DNA of 64,000 bases from Massariosphaeria phaeospora (Eukaryota > Ascomycota > Dothideomycetes > Pleosporales), in contig JAADJZ010000011.1 of assembly GCA_011032825.1 (NCBI GenBank), forward strand, positions 682,001 through 746,000. Direction: 5' to 3'. Of this stretch, positions 24,514 through 37,231 are shown in pieces (the first letter of the stretch is position 1; each line of letters opens with the position of its first letter). Below the pieces are notes generated by a model that saw only the letters and a program-made list of their open reading frames with translations, was not told the origin of the DNA and made no database searches. Position numbers and translations under genes: made by a program.

Positions 24514-26486
24514 ATGTGGGGACTTACGCTTACAAGCACTACTGTCCTTTCGTTTCTTTCCTCGTCTGTTGTCGTCTATGCGGCGCCGGTGGTGAGCCCG
24601 TTGGAGGGGCGCGCGTACAAGTATGTTGCTGCGGCTGAGAATCGCACATTTGACTATGTAAGTCTTTCTGCATATATCGAAACACTCCCGCTGATTACAT
24701 GCAAGGTTATAGTAGGCGGTGGTCTCACTGGCCTCACAGTTGCGGCACGCTTGGCCGAAAACACAAATCTCCAAATCGCAGTCATCGAAGCCGGCGATTT
24801 CTACGAGAATGTCAATGGCAACCGCTCCCGCGTACCGGGTTACGGTGCGCAGGTTGCTGCGCCCGGCGTGGAATGGGGTATGTCGACTACTTCGCAACCT
24901 GGGTTGAATAACCGCCAGGCGCCTTATGGCCAAGGCAAATGCATCGGCGGATCATCATCTACGAACCTCATTACCTACCACAGGAGCACCAAAGGCGGAT
25001 ATGCGAAATGGGCGGATATAGTAGGCGATAGTGCCTACAAGTTCGACCAGTTCCTGCCTTGGATGAGGAAAAGCACTAAATTCACGCCTCCGAACACCGC
25101 CGTACGGGCTCAGAATGCATCTGTACCTGCTGCGAACGCGGAGTCGTGGAGTGGGGCTAGTGGACCTGTTAGCGTTACTTTCCCTAACTGGGCGAACCCC
25201 GTATCGTCTTATGCTGAGGCCGGGTGGAAGGCTTTGGGGCTATCGGCGCTGAAGGATCTGACGAGCGGCACGCTCCTTGGAACGCAATACAGTCCGATGG
25301 CGATACGCGCCAGCGATCAGTCACGCACCACATCTGCTGTGTACATCGACTACGCCGTGGCAAGTGGACGAACAAACCTCTTCATCTTTACCAACAGTCT
25401 GGCCAAGAAGGTCAACTTCGACAACGACAAGAAAGCCAAGTCCGTCTCCGCACAATCCGGCACCACATCTTTCCAGCTCTCAGCCAAGAAGGAAGTTATC
25501 CTTGCAGCCGGAACCCTCCACACCCCGCAGCTCCTCCTAGTGTCTGGGATCGGTCCCCAAGACACGCTCAAAAACCTCAATATCCCTGTCGTGAAAGCCG
25601 CGCCCGGCGTCGGCAAGAACTGGCAAGACCACCCCAACTTCCTCGTCGGATTCGGCGCCAACGCGATAACGGGCGCTATGCTGAACGACCCGGTGTTTGC
25701 GGACGCCGCGGCCAAGGAGTACAATGAGAAGAAGACGGGCATCTTGACACACAACTTCGCAGACCATTATGCATGGGATAAGGTACCAGCGAGCCAATTG
25801 AGCGCGCAGGCGAAGAAGGACCTGTCGAGCTTGCCGGGCGATTGGCCGCATTTCGAAGTCGTGCTGGCGAACGTCCCGCTGCCGCTCGGCGTAAACAACG
25901 CGCAAGGCATTGCCATGTTGCAAGCTGTTACTTCACGAGGTGAGTAGACCAACATTGCCCCCTCTCCAGCCTCCCCACTAACCCACCTCCCCCACAGGCA
26001 CCGTATCCATCTCCAGCGCCTCGACGTCCGACCCGCCCGTCCTCGACCCGAAAACCCTGTCCACAACCACCGACCTCGAAGTCGCCGTCGCAACCTTCAA
26101 GCGCGTGCGCGCCTTCTTCGCCACCGAGTCGCTCCGGAAAATCACCACGGGCGAACTCATCCCCGGCGCGAGCGTCGGCACCGACGACCAGATACGCGCG
26201 TGGCTGCGCGACAACGTGTCGCCGGGCTCGCATGCCGTCGGCACCGCGGCCATGGGCAAGAGCGGCGATGCGAATGCCGTCGTGGATGTGAAGGGCCGCG
26301 TGTTTGGCGTCAAGGGGCTGAGGGTCGTGGATGCGAGTGTGGTGCCGGTGATGGTTCCCGGGCATCCGGTTAGCACGTTGTGTAAGTCATCTGTTTGTTC
26401 GCTTTTTTTCGTTTGAGTGAGTGCTAATGGTAATCGCAGATGGGCTTGCGGAGAAACTTGCCGAGGACATTAAGAAGGGGCAGTAG
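24514..26486 (+). CDS. Secreted GMC flavin oxidoreductase
   Basis: Four exons (24514-24657, 24706-25939, 25998-26381, 26440-26486) join in phase to 602 aa. A signal peptide ends near VVVYAAP. FDYVIVGGGLTG is the FAD-binding glycine motif, formed only after removing a 48-nt intron that has no stop in frame. GQGKCIGGSSSTN is GMC signature 1; AAGTLHTPQLLLVSGIG is signature 2. The C-terminal active-site half holds GSHAVGTAAMG (catalytic His) and VPGHPVSTLYGLAEK (second His). Length and both histidines fit aryl-alcohol oxidase or glucose oxidase-like enzymes, which oxidise alcohols with O2 or a quinone. The signal peptide suggests it acts in the secretory route or outside the cell. Substrate unknown; could tailor the product of the block. 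Confidence 0.93.
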
Positions 26487-27933
26487 AGGATAGTGGGCTT
26501 TGAGAATTCTAGGTGTGGATATGACGTCACTCACCTCACAGACACCTACATGATGTATTCGATATCCTTTTGTAGCATTTCGTTTCGTATCTTGCTTTCC
26601 ACATTCATGTCCATATTAGAGCTAGCATATCTTATCAAAGCAGTCTTTCTTGTTCAATAACATTCATATCATGAAATTAACGCAAGCTTTGAACGCGTGC
26701 ACCTCAATTCTCAATATTGAAACTGAGAAAACGTGCTTATATTGGGTCTAGATAACAAAGCTACTCATTCTCCTGTCTTTCCCTTTAGAATTCCTGTATG
26801 TCTACATCTACGTTGGCACCATTATCTGCTTTCGTGTTTGAGATTGTAAATTTTCGATTGAATTACACGCTTTGAAGCTGTACAAACCTACAGATTAAAT
26901 AAGTCCGTTACAAGTGCCTTCCTTGGGCTTTATTATTCTGATTGACTTTGAGTGTCTAATAGTTCTGTATCTTGAGGTGACAAGTGTGCGGCTAATGAGC
27001 CGAGGTAACCCCATCCCTGCAGCTTGGTGTGTCACCACAACCACGTGATCAAAATACTCGTGACGAACCCACACGAGTACGGATAAAGGTTTTTGCGAGC
27101 CCATGGACGAGCCTCATTTAATTTACACGGGTACGTCACAATCATTATCTAAGAGTAATAAATCTCAATCTTCCAGCTTCAAGCGCCTCTCCCAAAGTAT
27201 CCTACATGTTGGTTAACCCATCCTTGGCAAGCCCTCACCATCCCTATCTCCCTTATCCAAACCTCCACGTCTTAAGCGTAGATCACCGTATACTCCAGTC
27301 GCTAAACCCCACCACTTACTCCCCGATAAGGCTCGAAATACGACCAATGCGAAAACGAGGCGTGCAGCGCGAATGCCCGCGCACGTCTACGGTTGCACCC
27401 GCGGTTTGTGCACGTGGGCCTTGGGGTGCAGATACGAGGAGGCGCTGTTCTGCAGGGAACTAGTATCTCAACTACACATCGACCTGCATAACCGAAAAGC
27501 ATATGTTCTGCCGTCGAATTAGCACTTGAAGTACATAGTGCATACATATACGGGACAGTGAACTGCGCCCATGTTTTGTTTTCCAACACGGGAGGAGCAA
27601 TATGCTCATGTGTGATCGGGCATGGCATGCGTGGTGGAGCGAAACGCGGGAGATGCAGGAAGCGTTTGTGTGTTTCGTACATGAGATAGATCCGCACGTG
27701 TTTCGCCTACGTGCATATGTACGTCGTTTATGTATGTAAGTATGTCTATCGCGCATCTTTGGACTAAAGAAACGACTTCGGATCCTCGGAAGAAAGACAA
27801 TGTTGACCTCGCTAATCTAATGGTACGATCGGAATACATTCCGCCTACGCCTTTTCTAGAGCCCCGGCTCTTCAGTGATCTTACAGACGCTTACCAATGC
27901 CCATACGGCCCATCGATATGTCCCTGGCCGTGA
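26487..27933. other. Intergenic between convergent genes
   Basis: 1.45 kb between the stops of the GMC gene and the first P450. AT-rich from about 26560 to 26960. A CACGTGA site sits at 27042. No gene supported on either strand. Confidence 0.5.
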
Positions 27934-29593
27934 TCACGAGATCTCTTTCACAACTTTGATCCTGACGCCCTTTGACTCGGGACTGAAGCCACCCGAGAAG
28001 CCGTCCCAAGTGATCTCCACATCCTTGTAGCACGTCTCGTACAGCTCGAATTCGAACCGCCGGAAGAGGCTTGCCACAGTAAGATGCAGCTCCGCACTCG
28101 CAAGACTGGATGATTGATCAGCATCCCACGCTCACGTCTGCCTTGGTGGAACTCGGAACTTACTGCAATCCAATGCAAGCCCTCGTGCCACGCGAGAACG
28201 GGATCACGTACTTCTCGAGACCCTGCGCAGGGCCCAGCCACCGGTCGGGGTCGAACCGGTAGGGCTCAGGGAAGTAGTTGGCATCGAGGTGCATGTAGTG
28301 AGTGCTCATGCTGACCGGGGTGTTAGGCGGGATGGTCCATTCACGGAACTGGAGGGCCTCGTTTGGTGCAATACGGATAAGGCGTGTTGTGATGACCGCT
28401 TGTACGCGGTGAGCTTCGAGGATGGTAGCACGCTGCGAGCAGTCATGTCAGCACACGAAAGCCTGTCGAACACGTGGTGGTATGTCTTACAAGGTACGGC
28501 AGCTGCTCAAGCTTTTGCCAGCTTGGGGGATTCTGGGGATCGGGGATTGCTTGTTTGAGTTCCTCGGTGAGCTTATGCAGCTTATCAGGGTTACTGAGTA
28601 GGTGGAACGTCAGACCGGCGAGCGTCTGCGCTGTTGTCTCGCCTCCTGCGCCAACAAGGATCAAGCCTTCGTCCATCAGGCGTTCTATAGTCTTCTCCTG
28701 TGGGGGGAGACTGCTGTCACGCAGTTCTTGGAAGATAGTCCTGGGACTTTTGCTCTCCTCGGACCGCGACGCCAAGGTATGTTCGACCACTTTTCGTATA
28801 TCCTGCATAACATCAGCTAGGAACCGTCTGTGATCGGCGGTCGACAGCGTACCTTCTGTATCTTTAAGAAAAACGCCACTGGCGGACTAATTGTGGCCGC
28901 TACCGAATCGGGCAGATTCATCATGATGTCGGCTAGCCATGGCAGATGTCGATTAGAAATGCCCGCCTCAATCATGGATGAAATAGCCGTCTTCCATTCC
29001 GAGTCAAATCCGGGCTTCTCCACCAGGCCGAAAGAGTTGCCAAATGCATAACCAGAGATAACGTCTAGAGTCAGCGCGATAAACGCGGTGTGTAACTCAA
29101 TCGCTGTCCCAGACTCAACGTGGGGACTCAATGCATGCCCAAGTTTATTGACCTTATCCTGAATCAAAGGCTCAAGAGCCGCAACGGAGGACTTAGAGAA
29201 GAAAGGATTGAGCGCTGATCGGCGCAGGCGGTGGAGGTCATGATGGACAGTTCCGAAGATTGACTGCCCTCCGGAACGACCCACGAACCAACCAGACTTA
29301 TCTCGACGACGTCCACCGGCTGCATAGAGCTCATTGTACCAATCTGGGTCTCGAACATGCACTTCGTGTGGGTTGATGCGTACAATTGGTCCATAGATAG
29401 AGTGCATGCGTTCAATTTCTTTGTAGAACTGACCATGTTGGATGACGTCGTAGTAGAACTCGTACCACATAGAAGCTGCTGCCAGTTTCGGTCCGGGAAA
29501 CTTCGCCATTGGGCTAAGGACGAGGCGGTAGAGGGTGAGGCATATCGAATAGAGCATGAATGCTATACCGAGTAAAAGAAGGAGGGGAAGCAT
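27934..29593 (-). CDS. Cytochrome P450 (trichodiene oxygenase-like group)
   Basis: Four minus-strand exons (29593-28853, 28802-28491, 28432-28164, 28105-27934) join in phase to 497 aa. An N-terminal membrane anchor (LPLLLLLGIAFMLYSICLTLY) precedes the FPGPKLAAAS hinge. The I-helix oxygen motif is GAGGETTAQT, the ExxR is EAHR, the PERF-like motif is FDPDRW, and the heme loop FSRGTRACIG holds Cys about residue 437. The C-terminus FELYETCYKDVEI fits the fungal group near trichodiene oxygenases, which oxidise terpenoids and other hydrophobic substrates in the ER membrane. All catalytic residues are present, so it should be active. It is divergent from the SDR gene across 1.2 kb, suggesting a shared control region. 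Confidence 0.93.
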
Positions 29594-30819
29594 GGTGGCT
29601 GTAATTGGCGAGTATTGTGTGCGGGGCGTTTTTGGAGTGTAGACGGCTCACCGCTGGAAGAAGGTCAAATGCGAGTGACGCGAATGTAAAGTGGCCAGAA
29701 TGGAATGTTACGACAGCCACGATGCAGGCTCCAGGCACACACAATAGATTAGGCGTCCATCGGGTAGACGGTGTAAGACGATGCGGTAAGACGGTGCCAA
29801 GCCAAGTACTCGCTGTTCGTCTTATAGAAGGGCGGTTTGCGGGCGCTCCGAAGCCGACACAAACTCGTGAAACCCGGACGCTCGGTCATTTAGCGATCCG
29901 CAACACGAGCGGCTTGGGGTTCTCGCAGTGGACGCGACCGTCCTCCCATAGCGGGTAGGTGCTCTTTCGCGGTGTGGTGTTCAACCGCATCGTCGAGTGG
30001 TGTAGCTTATGTGATCTCGGATGCGGATGCACCGTATGTAGGTTAGCCCTCGGCGAGAGCCTTTTAAGAAGGCCCCTCTTGCCCGCTCATAATCGAACTG
30101 TTACCTAGGTAGTCTCTGGTTATCTTTCAACACGGACAGTTTCGCGCTAAAAAAAACTGGCTATGACAAAGGTTGACATGTTGTTCTGAGAAGACGTCGA
30201 TGCTCTTGTGCGCAGCCTGCTGAGCAGATAGTGATGGACGATGGAGAGCCCATGGGTGGTGGTGGTAGGATTTTCGGAATCGATGGAACGGCCCGGGCGT
30301 TGAAAGGGCCAAAATTAGCGCACCGGTCTAACGAGGGCCTTCGCACATGATTGGCCCGGGAGACGCGCCCGATCGCTTTGGGATCGGGTGGGTCGTCCGC
30401 GCCAAGACGGATAAATGGCCTGTGCACAGTTAAGCTCCGCACTTCTCGGGCGCACCACAAGCCCCCAGTCCGCACAAGTCCGCACCGCACGTGATCTGTA
30501 CCACGTCCGCTGACACGTGAAATGGTGTCAGCACCTCTTTGTCTCTGCGGACCTCCGAAATGCAGCGTCCCGCCAATAGGCAGTCAAGGCAGACAAGCAA
30601 TCACTGCGCTCGCTGCAGCCGGAGCCATTTGTAAGCCCTCTCAGCCTCCGCAAGCAGTCGCGTGTCCGCCGAACTTGGTCCCCACTCCGCACCTCGTCGC
30701 GTCTCCCAGCTTTTATTAATGCTACGACCACAATAGTTCTGTACACATCCACCATCCTCCTGCAACTCTACGACTGCCACTTTCTACTCCACAGCCCAAC
30801 TCAACCTAATACCGCCGCC
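29594..30819. promoter_or_regulatory. Bidirectional promoter region, P450 / SDR
   Basis: 1.23 kb separates the divergent starts of the P450 and the SDR. Two CACGTGA sites lie close together at 30488 and 30514, about 300 bp before the SDR start. No gene supported inside. Confidence 0.6.
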
Positions 30820-31867
30820 ATGGGTTTCGTGCTCCAGTTCCTCAAGTCGCAGCTGTTCACGAAGTTGCCATACCCCACCTCTGACTTCACCGGCCAGACC
30901 ATCATCATCACGGGCTCCAACACTGGCCTCGGCCTCGAAGCGGCCAGACACATTGTGCGTCTGGGCGCTGCTAAAGTCATCCTCGCTGTTCGAACTATCG
31001 CCAAAGGCGAGGCTGCTGCTCGCGACATCATTGCCTCCACAGGCGTCAAGCAGAATGTTATCGAAGTGTGGCCGCTTGATCTTTCCGACTACGAATCCAT
31101 CAAGTCTTTCGCCGCACGCGTCCAGACACTCGACCGCCTTGATGCTCTTTGCCAGAATGCCGGCATCATGACTAGCAACTTTACGTTTGTTCAGGACAAC
31201 GAGGGTCACATTACCATCAATGTCATCTCATCAACATTGCTCGGCCTGCTTGTCCTCCCCAAACTCAAGGAGACGTCGCAGAGATTTGGTGTCCGTACGA
31301 GGCTTTCATTCGTTGGCTCTGATCTCCAGTATATCGCCAAATATAAAGAGGGCGAGGCTTCAGGGTCTATAATCGATACTCTTGCAAAGAAGGAGGGCAT
31401 CGACATGGGCGATCGGTACAACGTCTCCAAATTACTGCTTCTTTTCAATGTCCGCGAACTCGCCGCCCGAAGCCCATTGTCGCCAAGCTCAAATGTCGTG
31501 ATTAACTACCTCACTCCAGGCGCTTGCCAGAGCGACCTCTTCCGTGACGACATGGGATGGTTACGCGCAGTAATTCAAGGTGTCCTCGTCAAGCTCATCG
31601 CCCGCACCACAGAAGTTGGTAGCCGCACGCTGGTGCACTCTGTGAAGCCCGATATTGAGGACAATGCCCATGGTGCATTCTTGATGGACTGCAGGGTCAT
31701 GCCGTAAGTATATTATCCTAAGATCGTGGGTATATGGCTAATCGGTTTCTAGTAACGGTTCAAACATCGACAGCCCCAAGGGCCAGAAGAACCAAAAGCG
31801 ATGGATCGAAGAGTTCTTCCCTAAGCTAGAGAGCATCGCCCCCGGATGCACCAAGGTGCTGAACTAA
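30820..31867 (+). CDS. Short-chain dehydrogenase/reductase
   Basis: Two exons (30820-31703, 31753-31867) join in phase 2 to 332 aa. TGSNTGLG (residues 31-38) is the dinucleotide-binding TGxxxGxG motif, CQNAGI the NAG motif, and YNVSK (200-204) the catalytic YxxxK, with SFVGS just before as the likely Ser. The layout matches the fungal retinol-dehydrogenase-like classical SDRs that interconvert alcohols and ketones with NAD(P)H. A hydrophobic N-terminus (GFVLQFLKSQLF) may lie against a membrane. It sits head-to-head with one P450 and just before another, so I infer it works on the same substrate series. Confidence 0.92.
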
Positions 31868-32665
31868 AGTGTGGGTTGCGTGGAAAAATGGAATGGTCAG
31901 CATTTCCAACGGAGTTCCACTTGAGTCGCGAAACCGGGCTTTAATCGCGATTGATTCATAGGATGGATATGTACTCTATACCAGGCGAAATGCCCTTTCA
32001 TTGGAATTAGAGCTTGTAGTACTTTCAATTCTTTCCATTCGTAGCTACATATGAACTATTTTGACATTTCCGAAGCCATTCCGAAATTCCGAACGGGTCT
32101 AGCACGTGAAGGCGCACACAACTCTATCACAATTGCCTGCTAGATGGCATTCGCGTAATCACTCGGACGTGGCACGTCCGACTTAACTCAAGTTGTCCTA
32201 TATCAGCTTCCAAGAACGACAGGTATCGGCGAAGCACTGAAACGTGTGGCATAGGACTTTTGTCTATTGTTGATTTGAGTGAGCGGACCTCCATGTGTAA
32301 GGGCATGAAGTCCGCAGAACTGTAGCACGAAGTGGGGCTGCTATTCTGACGCAAGCGGTTCGCCGGTCCGCGGCGGGGCCGAGCAAGCTACCCCCGGTCA
32401 TCCCACCGTGCGGTACCGTATGCTGTACTTCCGGCTAACGATCCTCCATCAGCCCTGAGCCCCTCTTGCGTTCCGAGTTTATCGGAATGTTTACGAGACA
32501 ACTGAAGCTGGCGTTCAGGTGGAGGAGGCATCCGGAGCTAACGCGTGTGTTGTCGAAGCTAACTGGGTGTGTGGTCAGCTTGTAAAACTATCATCTCTCG
32601 CACTCTCTGTTTCACTTTGCACTTTGTTGAACTGTTTTGCCAAAGTGTAGACATAGAACGCCAAC
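31868..32665. promoter_or_regulatory. Intergenic, promoter of second P450
   Basis: 798 bp between the SDR and the next P450, both on the plus strand. A CACGTGA site is at 32103. No gene seen. Confidence 0.5.
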
Positions 32666-34614
32666 ATGTCTAACGCCACATTGGAGCTACCTTTTAACAA
32701 CATGCCTCTAGCGCTCGAAGGATCGTACTTATCAGCGCTCTTTCGCCCAACAAGCATTCTCTTGAGCGTTATCACGCTCCTCACCGCTTTTGGGCTGCGC
32801 TACCTTTTGCCCGGCAAGAACATTGGAGGTTTTGGTGAAGTCATCGGGAAGACAGGCGATCGCGATTTCCACGATGCTCTGTATAAGGGGTATTTCAAGG
32901 TCCGCATGCAGTCTTAACCCTAAATTCACACCTAACGCAAAGAATAGCACCCGAACACGCTCTTCACAATTCCAACTGCACATCATCCGATGACGCTCGT
33001 ACCGACTCAGTTTCTGGACGAAATCAAGGCACTACCTGAAAGCATTCTGAGTTTCCAGAAACAAGTGACGGCGCGATTTTTGGGCAAGTATACGGGGCTT
33101 GGGGTTAATGATACTCTGGTGCACTCGGTGAAAGTGGATCTGACGAAGAACATCCCAAAAATCATGGGCGAGTTGCAGGATGAAGTTGGGTATGCGATTG
33201 GGAAGCATGTTGGCGAGTGTGAAGGTATGATCGCTTCCGCTTGTGTAAAAATGAATGTGCGGCGCTGATGATCGGACAGATTGGACCCCGTATCCGCTTT
33301 ACTTTATGCTTACTCATCTGGTGGCGCTGCTATCCGGAAGGATCTTTGTGGGGCATCCGTTGAGTCGGAACGAGGAATGGGTATGTGAAGAATTCGGAAT
33401 GTTCACCGATAGAGGACTGACGTTTCTGCATAGCTACATGCCACTGTGAGGTATACGATCGATGGGTTCACAGGTAAATACTGTCTATTCAGTTTGATTG
33501 TCCTTGCCAGATTGCTAACGGCGCGCAGGTGCTGAGAAGCTCTGGAACTATCCCCGTATTCTGCATCCCATCATGCAATATCTGATACCGGAGGTAAATC
33601 ATTTGGCTAGCCACCAACGTTCTCATCTAACATATACCAGGTTCGACAAGTACACAGCTATCTCTCTAATGGCGGAAAGTAGGTTTGCTGCTTATACTAC
33701 GTTTTGGCATACTAACCACCCCAGGATGCTCGCTCCCCTTATCAAAGCCCGCCAAAACACAAACCTCAGCGAAAAGGAAAAGCCAATGGACATGGTGCAA
33801 TGGATCATTGACAACTGCGACCCAAAGGATAAAGAAAACGTTTCCTACGTCACACAAACACAGATGTTGATCTCCGTCGTCGCAATCCACACCACCACCA
33901 TGACGATGGCGCAGGTAATTTTCGATCTTCTCGCTCATCCCGAGTATATCGATATACTGCGTGAGGAGATCCAGAGAGTAAAACCTACAGAGGAGGAGGC
34001 CTGGACCAAAGCCAAGATCGCAGGATTGAGAAAAATGGACAGTTTCATGAAAGAGAGCCAGAGGTTCAGGCCTCCGGGGCTGGGTAAGAGAAACACCTTG
34101 TGGAAAAGAATGCGAAATGTTGACAGGTATAACAGTAACCATGAACCGCCAAGTCGAGCAAGACCTCAAGCTCTCCAACGGCCTCACCCTCCCCAAAGGC
34201 GCCCACATCGGCGTCGCAGCTGGCAGCAACGCTCTTGATCCCGAGCTATTCCCCAACCCCATGGAATTTGACGGCCTGCGCTTCCTCAAACTTCGAGAAC
34301 GTCCCGGAAACGAGAACAAATACAACGTAAGTGGTCCATCACCCTTCCATATGCTTCCAGTGCTAAGCTGACACCTCTGGTTTCAGTTCGTCACCACCGG
34401 CCCCGATCAACTTCACTGGGGTGTCGGCACGCACGCATGCCCCGGCCGCTTCTTCGCGAGCTATGAGATCAAGATGCTGCTTGCGAAGCTGTTGACGGAT
34501 TATGATATCAAGTTGGAGGGTGGGGCCAGTGAGAGGCCAGCGGACATTGCGCTTGATATTCGGGTCATTCCGAACCCAATGGCGAAGGTTATGTTCAAGA
34601 AGAGGAGCGTTTGA
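32666..34614 (+). CDS. Cytochrome P450 (ent-kaurene oxidase-like fungal group)
   Basis: Nine exons (32666-32899, 32948-33224, 33280-33380, 33434-33473, 33529-33593, 33641-33678, 33725-34083, 34127-34326, 34387-34614) join in phase to 513 aa. One TM anchor lies near residues 25-47. KYTGLGVNDTLVHSVKVDLT and DWTPYPLYFMLTHLVALLSG match the fungal branch that includes ent-kaurene and polyketide oxidases. The I-helix reads AIHTTT, the ExxR is ESQR, and the heme loop WGVGTHACPGRFFA has Cys about 456 with Trp at the usual Phe position. Exons 4 and 6 are only 40 and 38 nt; phase closure across all nine supports them. Probably an ER-membrane oxidase of a hydrophobic metabolite. Confidence 0.92.
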
Positions 34615-35507
34615 GAGTTTCATGTGCAGAATAAGTCAACTTTCGGATGAGATTCCGGTCTGATTATGTATCGCGTGGCATGACCGGGTAGATATATGAT
34701 AATGAATTTGGCAGTTCTAACATACTTGACTGTATTTCATCACTAGTGCGAGATTGGACTATGTGGCATGTGGAGATAGGTATATAGCAATGCAAATTGA
34801 ATTTGCACATATCTAAGTGTACCTAGATCAGTACTATGAAATTGGAGTATGCGACAGGTCGGGATAGGTACACGATAATGAAATTGAGCATAAATGAGTG
34901 TAACCGACGCGGGAAATTGTTAAACAATGATGTCTACTGCTATTCTAACTGATACTTCTACAATCTGAGTTATCACCTGTCTGGCCCATCTCGCATAGGT
35001 TCGTAATTTCGTTAACCTCAAAATCGACCACACAACATCACTCAACCATCCAGCAGCTAAGTAAATCAACGAAGTTCTCTTTCATACAACATTATACCGC
35101 AGCGTCCATGCCAGGCACCATTCCACCGGGCCCAGAAACGCAAAGGCCCCCAACCCCGGAACCCTTCCCTACGCACAGACCGCCAACACAGCGGCCCCTC
35201 CGGATCGGATATCCGCTCCACGCCACAACAACGTGGACAACGTGGGGTCGGATCACAACAATGACTGGGGACCGCGTTACACATCAACGGCACATGCAAT
35301 GGTGAGGCTGGACCGGGTCCTGGACACCCTGCGGCGGCGGCCGTCGTCGGTATCACGGCAGCATGAGACGCCGGCTGATGCTGAATATGCAATGCATACA
35401 GCACGCTACCCAATTAGTACGTATAGTCCCTTTATAAAAAGACATCCTTGGACAGATGCCACTAGATTGGAGAAAATTAGACTGAATACTTGGTTCTGTT
35501 TGCCAGA
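34615..35507. promoter_or_regulatory. Intergenic, promoter of third P450
   Basis: 893 bp between two plus-strand P450 genes. AT-rich in its first third. A CCAAT word at 35410 and TATAAAA at 35433 sit 98 and 75 bp before the next ATG, a plausible core promoter. Confidence 0.55.
35433..35439 (+). promoter_or_regulatory. TATA box of third P450
   Basis: TATAAAA in a CCCTTTATAAAAAG context, 75 bp before the ATG at 35508, with CCAAT 23 bp upstream of it. Spacing suits a fungal core promoter. Confidence 0.5.
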
Positions 35508-37231
35508 ATGTACGTGTACGTCTTGATAGCCCTTTTCGTGCTGGGTCTTGCGAGGCACTTGGCGAAGCGGCCTCGACCGCCGCCAGGCACGAAGTTGCCT
35601 CCCGGTCCGCGGGGTACGTATTGTTATATGTCCAGCTCGAAGTATGAAACTAATGTTTGGTTAGGGATTCCGCTCATCGGTCGCGTCTGGGACATTCCGC
35701 GTGTCCATGCGTACAAGCGCTTCAAGGACTGGTCTGATCAGTATGGTCCGATTTTCAGCGTCAATATCTTCGGCATCAATCATGTCTGGCTGGCGTCTGA
35801 TCGGATTGCGAACGATCTGCTGTCGAGACGCGCAATGAAGCATTCGGATCGGCCGAGTATCAATCAGTTGGCGGATAGTAAGTCGGAGCCGGAGTATTTG
35901 CCGCTGCTGGGGTATAATGGTATGTTGAATAAACCCACAGTCTTAGTTTCTTGCTTCGACTAACGTGTATCAGAACACTGGCGCCGTCAACGCAAGATCG
36001 TAACGCAGTTCATGAACACCTCATCTAAGGCGCAGTTCCGCAACCTGCCTTACCTCGAGCTCCCGCAGATGTTATCGGAGCTCATTGAAAGTCCAGACGA
36101 CTATGAGCTGTTCATGGAGAACTACACCGGCCGCGTTATCTCTCGTCTCTCGTTTGGTGACCCTCTGCACTACGATGATATCAAACGATACTCACATGGC
36201 CTGCTCAAGGCCATCTCGCCAGCTGCATACGTTACAAACATCATCCCCCAGCTGAAGGCTCTCCCAGCGCTTCTCTCGCCGTGGAAACGGGAGGAGCGGG
36301 CGCGTCATGACGAGGAGCGCGTTTTCTTCATGCGCATGCACGGCACGGTTTCGTCCAAGATGGCAGCTGGAACTGCGCAGCCCTCGTACATGAAGGAGGT
36401 CCTGGACAACCAGCCTAAGAGCGGATTGTCGGATATGGAAGCCGCATACATCGTGGGTATGATCGGACTAGCTGGCGTTCTCACCACTTCTTCGACCTTG
36501 ATGACATACCTCCTTGCTATGACGTTGTATCCGCAGTGGCAGACGAAGGTCCAAGAAGAGATCGACCGCGTCTGCGGAGACAGAATGCCCAATCTGGATG
36601 ACTCACCTCAGATGCCGATTCTCAGATCCGTCGTCATGGAGCTCATCCGCTGGCGACCAATTACCCCTAGCAGTACGTATCCTACCTCTGGCGATTAGCT
36701 TTCTCTTTGCTAACGCGCTCAGGCATCCCCCACGAGACCACAGAAGACGACGTCTATGACGGCTACTTCATCCCCAAAGGCACTTACATCCACCCCAACC
36801 AATGGGCCATCACGCGCGAGGCCTCCATGTACCCTGACCCCGAGGTCTTCAACCCAGACCGCTGGCTCAATCCCGCCTACCCCACCTACAAAGAGCCCAT
36901 CACAAAGTTCCCCTCTATCCAAAACTACACCACCTTTGGCTACGGGCGGCGCATCTGCATGGGCATGGACCTCGTCGAGAACGAGTTCTTCATCGCGATC
37001 GGCGGCATGGCCTGGGCGCTTAATATCACGAAGAAGCGCGATGCTATGGGTAGGGAGATCCATGTGCCGCAGCATGAGTACTCGACGTATTTGATTAGCC
37101 GGCCGAAGAAGTTTGCGTTTGAGTTGAAGCCGCGGAGTGAGAAGAGGAAGCTGCAGGTTGCGGATTACTGGTCGGCGGCGATTCCGCTATTGGATCCGCC
37201 GGTGGCGAACAAGATCCCGTCTGAGGAATGA
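35508..37231 (+). CDS. Cytochrome P450 (CYP64 / O-methylsterigmatocystin oxidoreductase-like)
   Basis: Four exons (35508-35613, 35665-35919, 35974-36672, 36723-37231) join in phase to 522 aa. The anchor MYVYVLIALFVLGLARHLA leads to the proline hinge RPRPPPGTKLPPGPRGIP. WRRQRK marks the C-helix. The I-helix region reads GLAGVLTTSST. ExxR is ELIR, followed by SIPHETTEDD and FNPDRW, and the heme loop is FGYGRRICMG with Cys about 432. The SIPHE..YDGYFIPKGT stretch is typical of fungal P450s annotated as O-methylsterigmatocystin oxidoreductase-like, a broad group where the name does not imply the substrate. The first intron falls exactly at the hinge. Last gene of the oxidative block on this side. 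Confidence 0.93.

Noticed and set aside
24313..24933. 206-codon minus-strand frame
   Set aside because: Antisense to the start of the GMC oxidoreductase gene; Arg/Ser-rich shadow.
33666..34325. 219-codon minus-strand frame
   Set aside because: Antisense to P450 exons whose phases close across nine exons.
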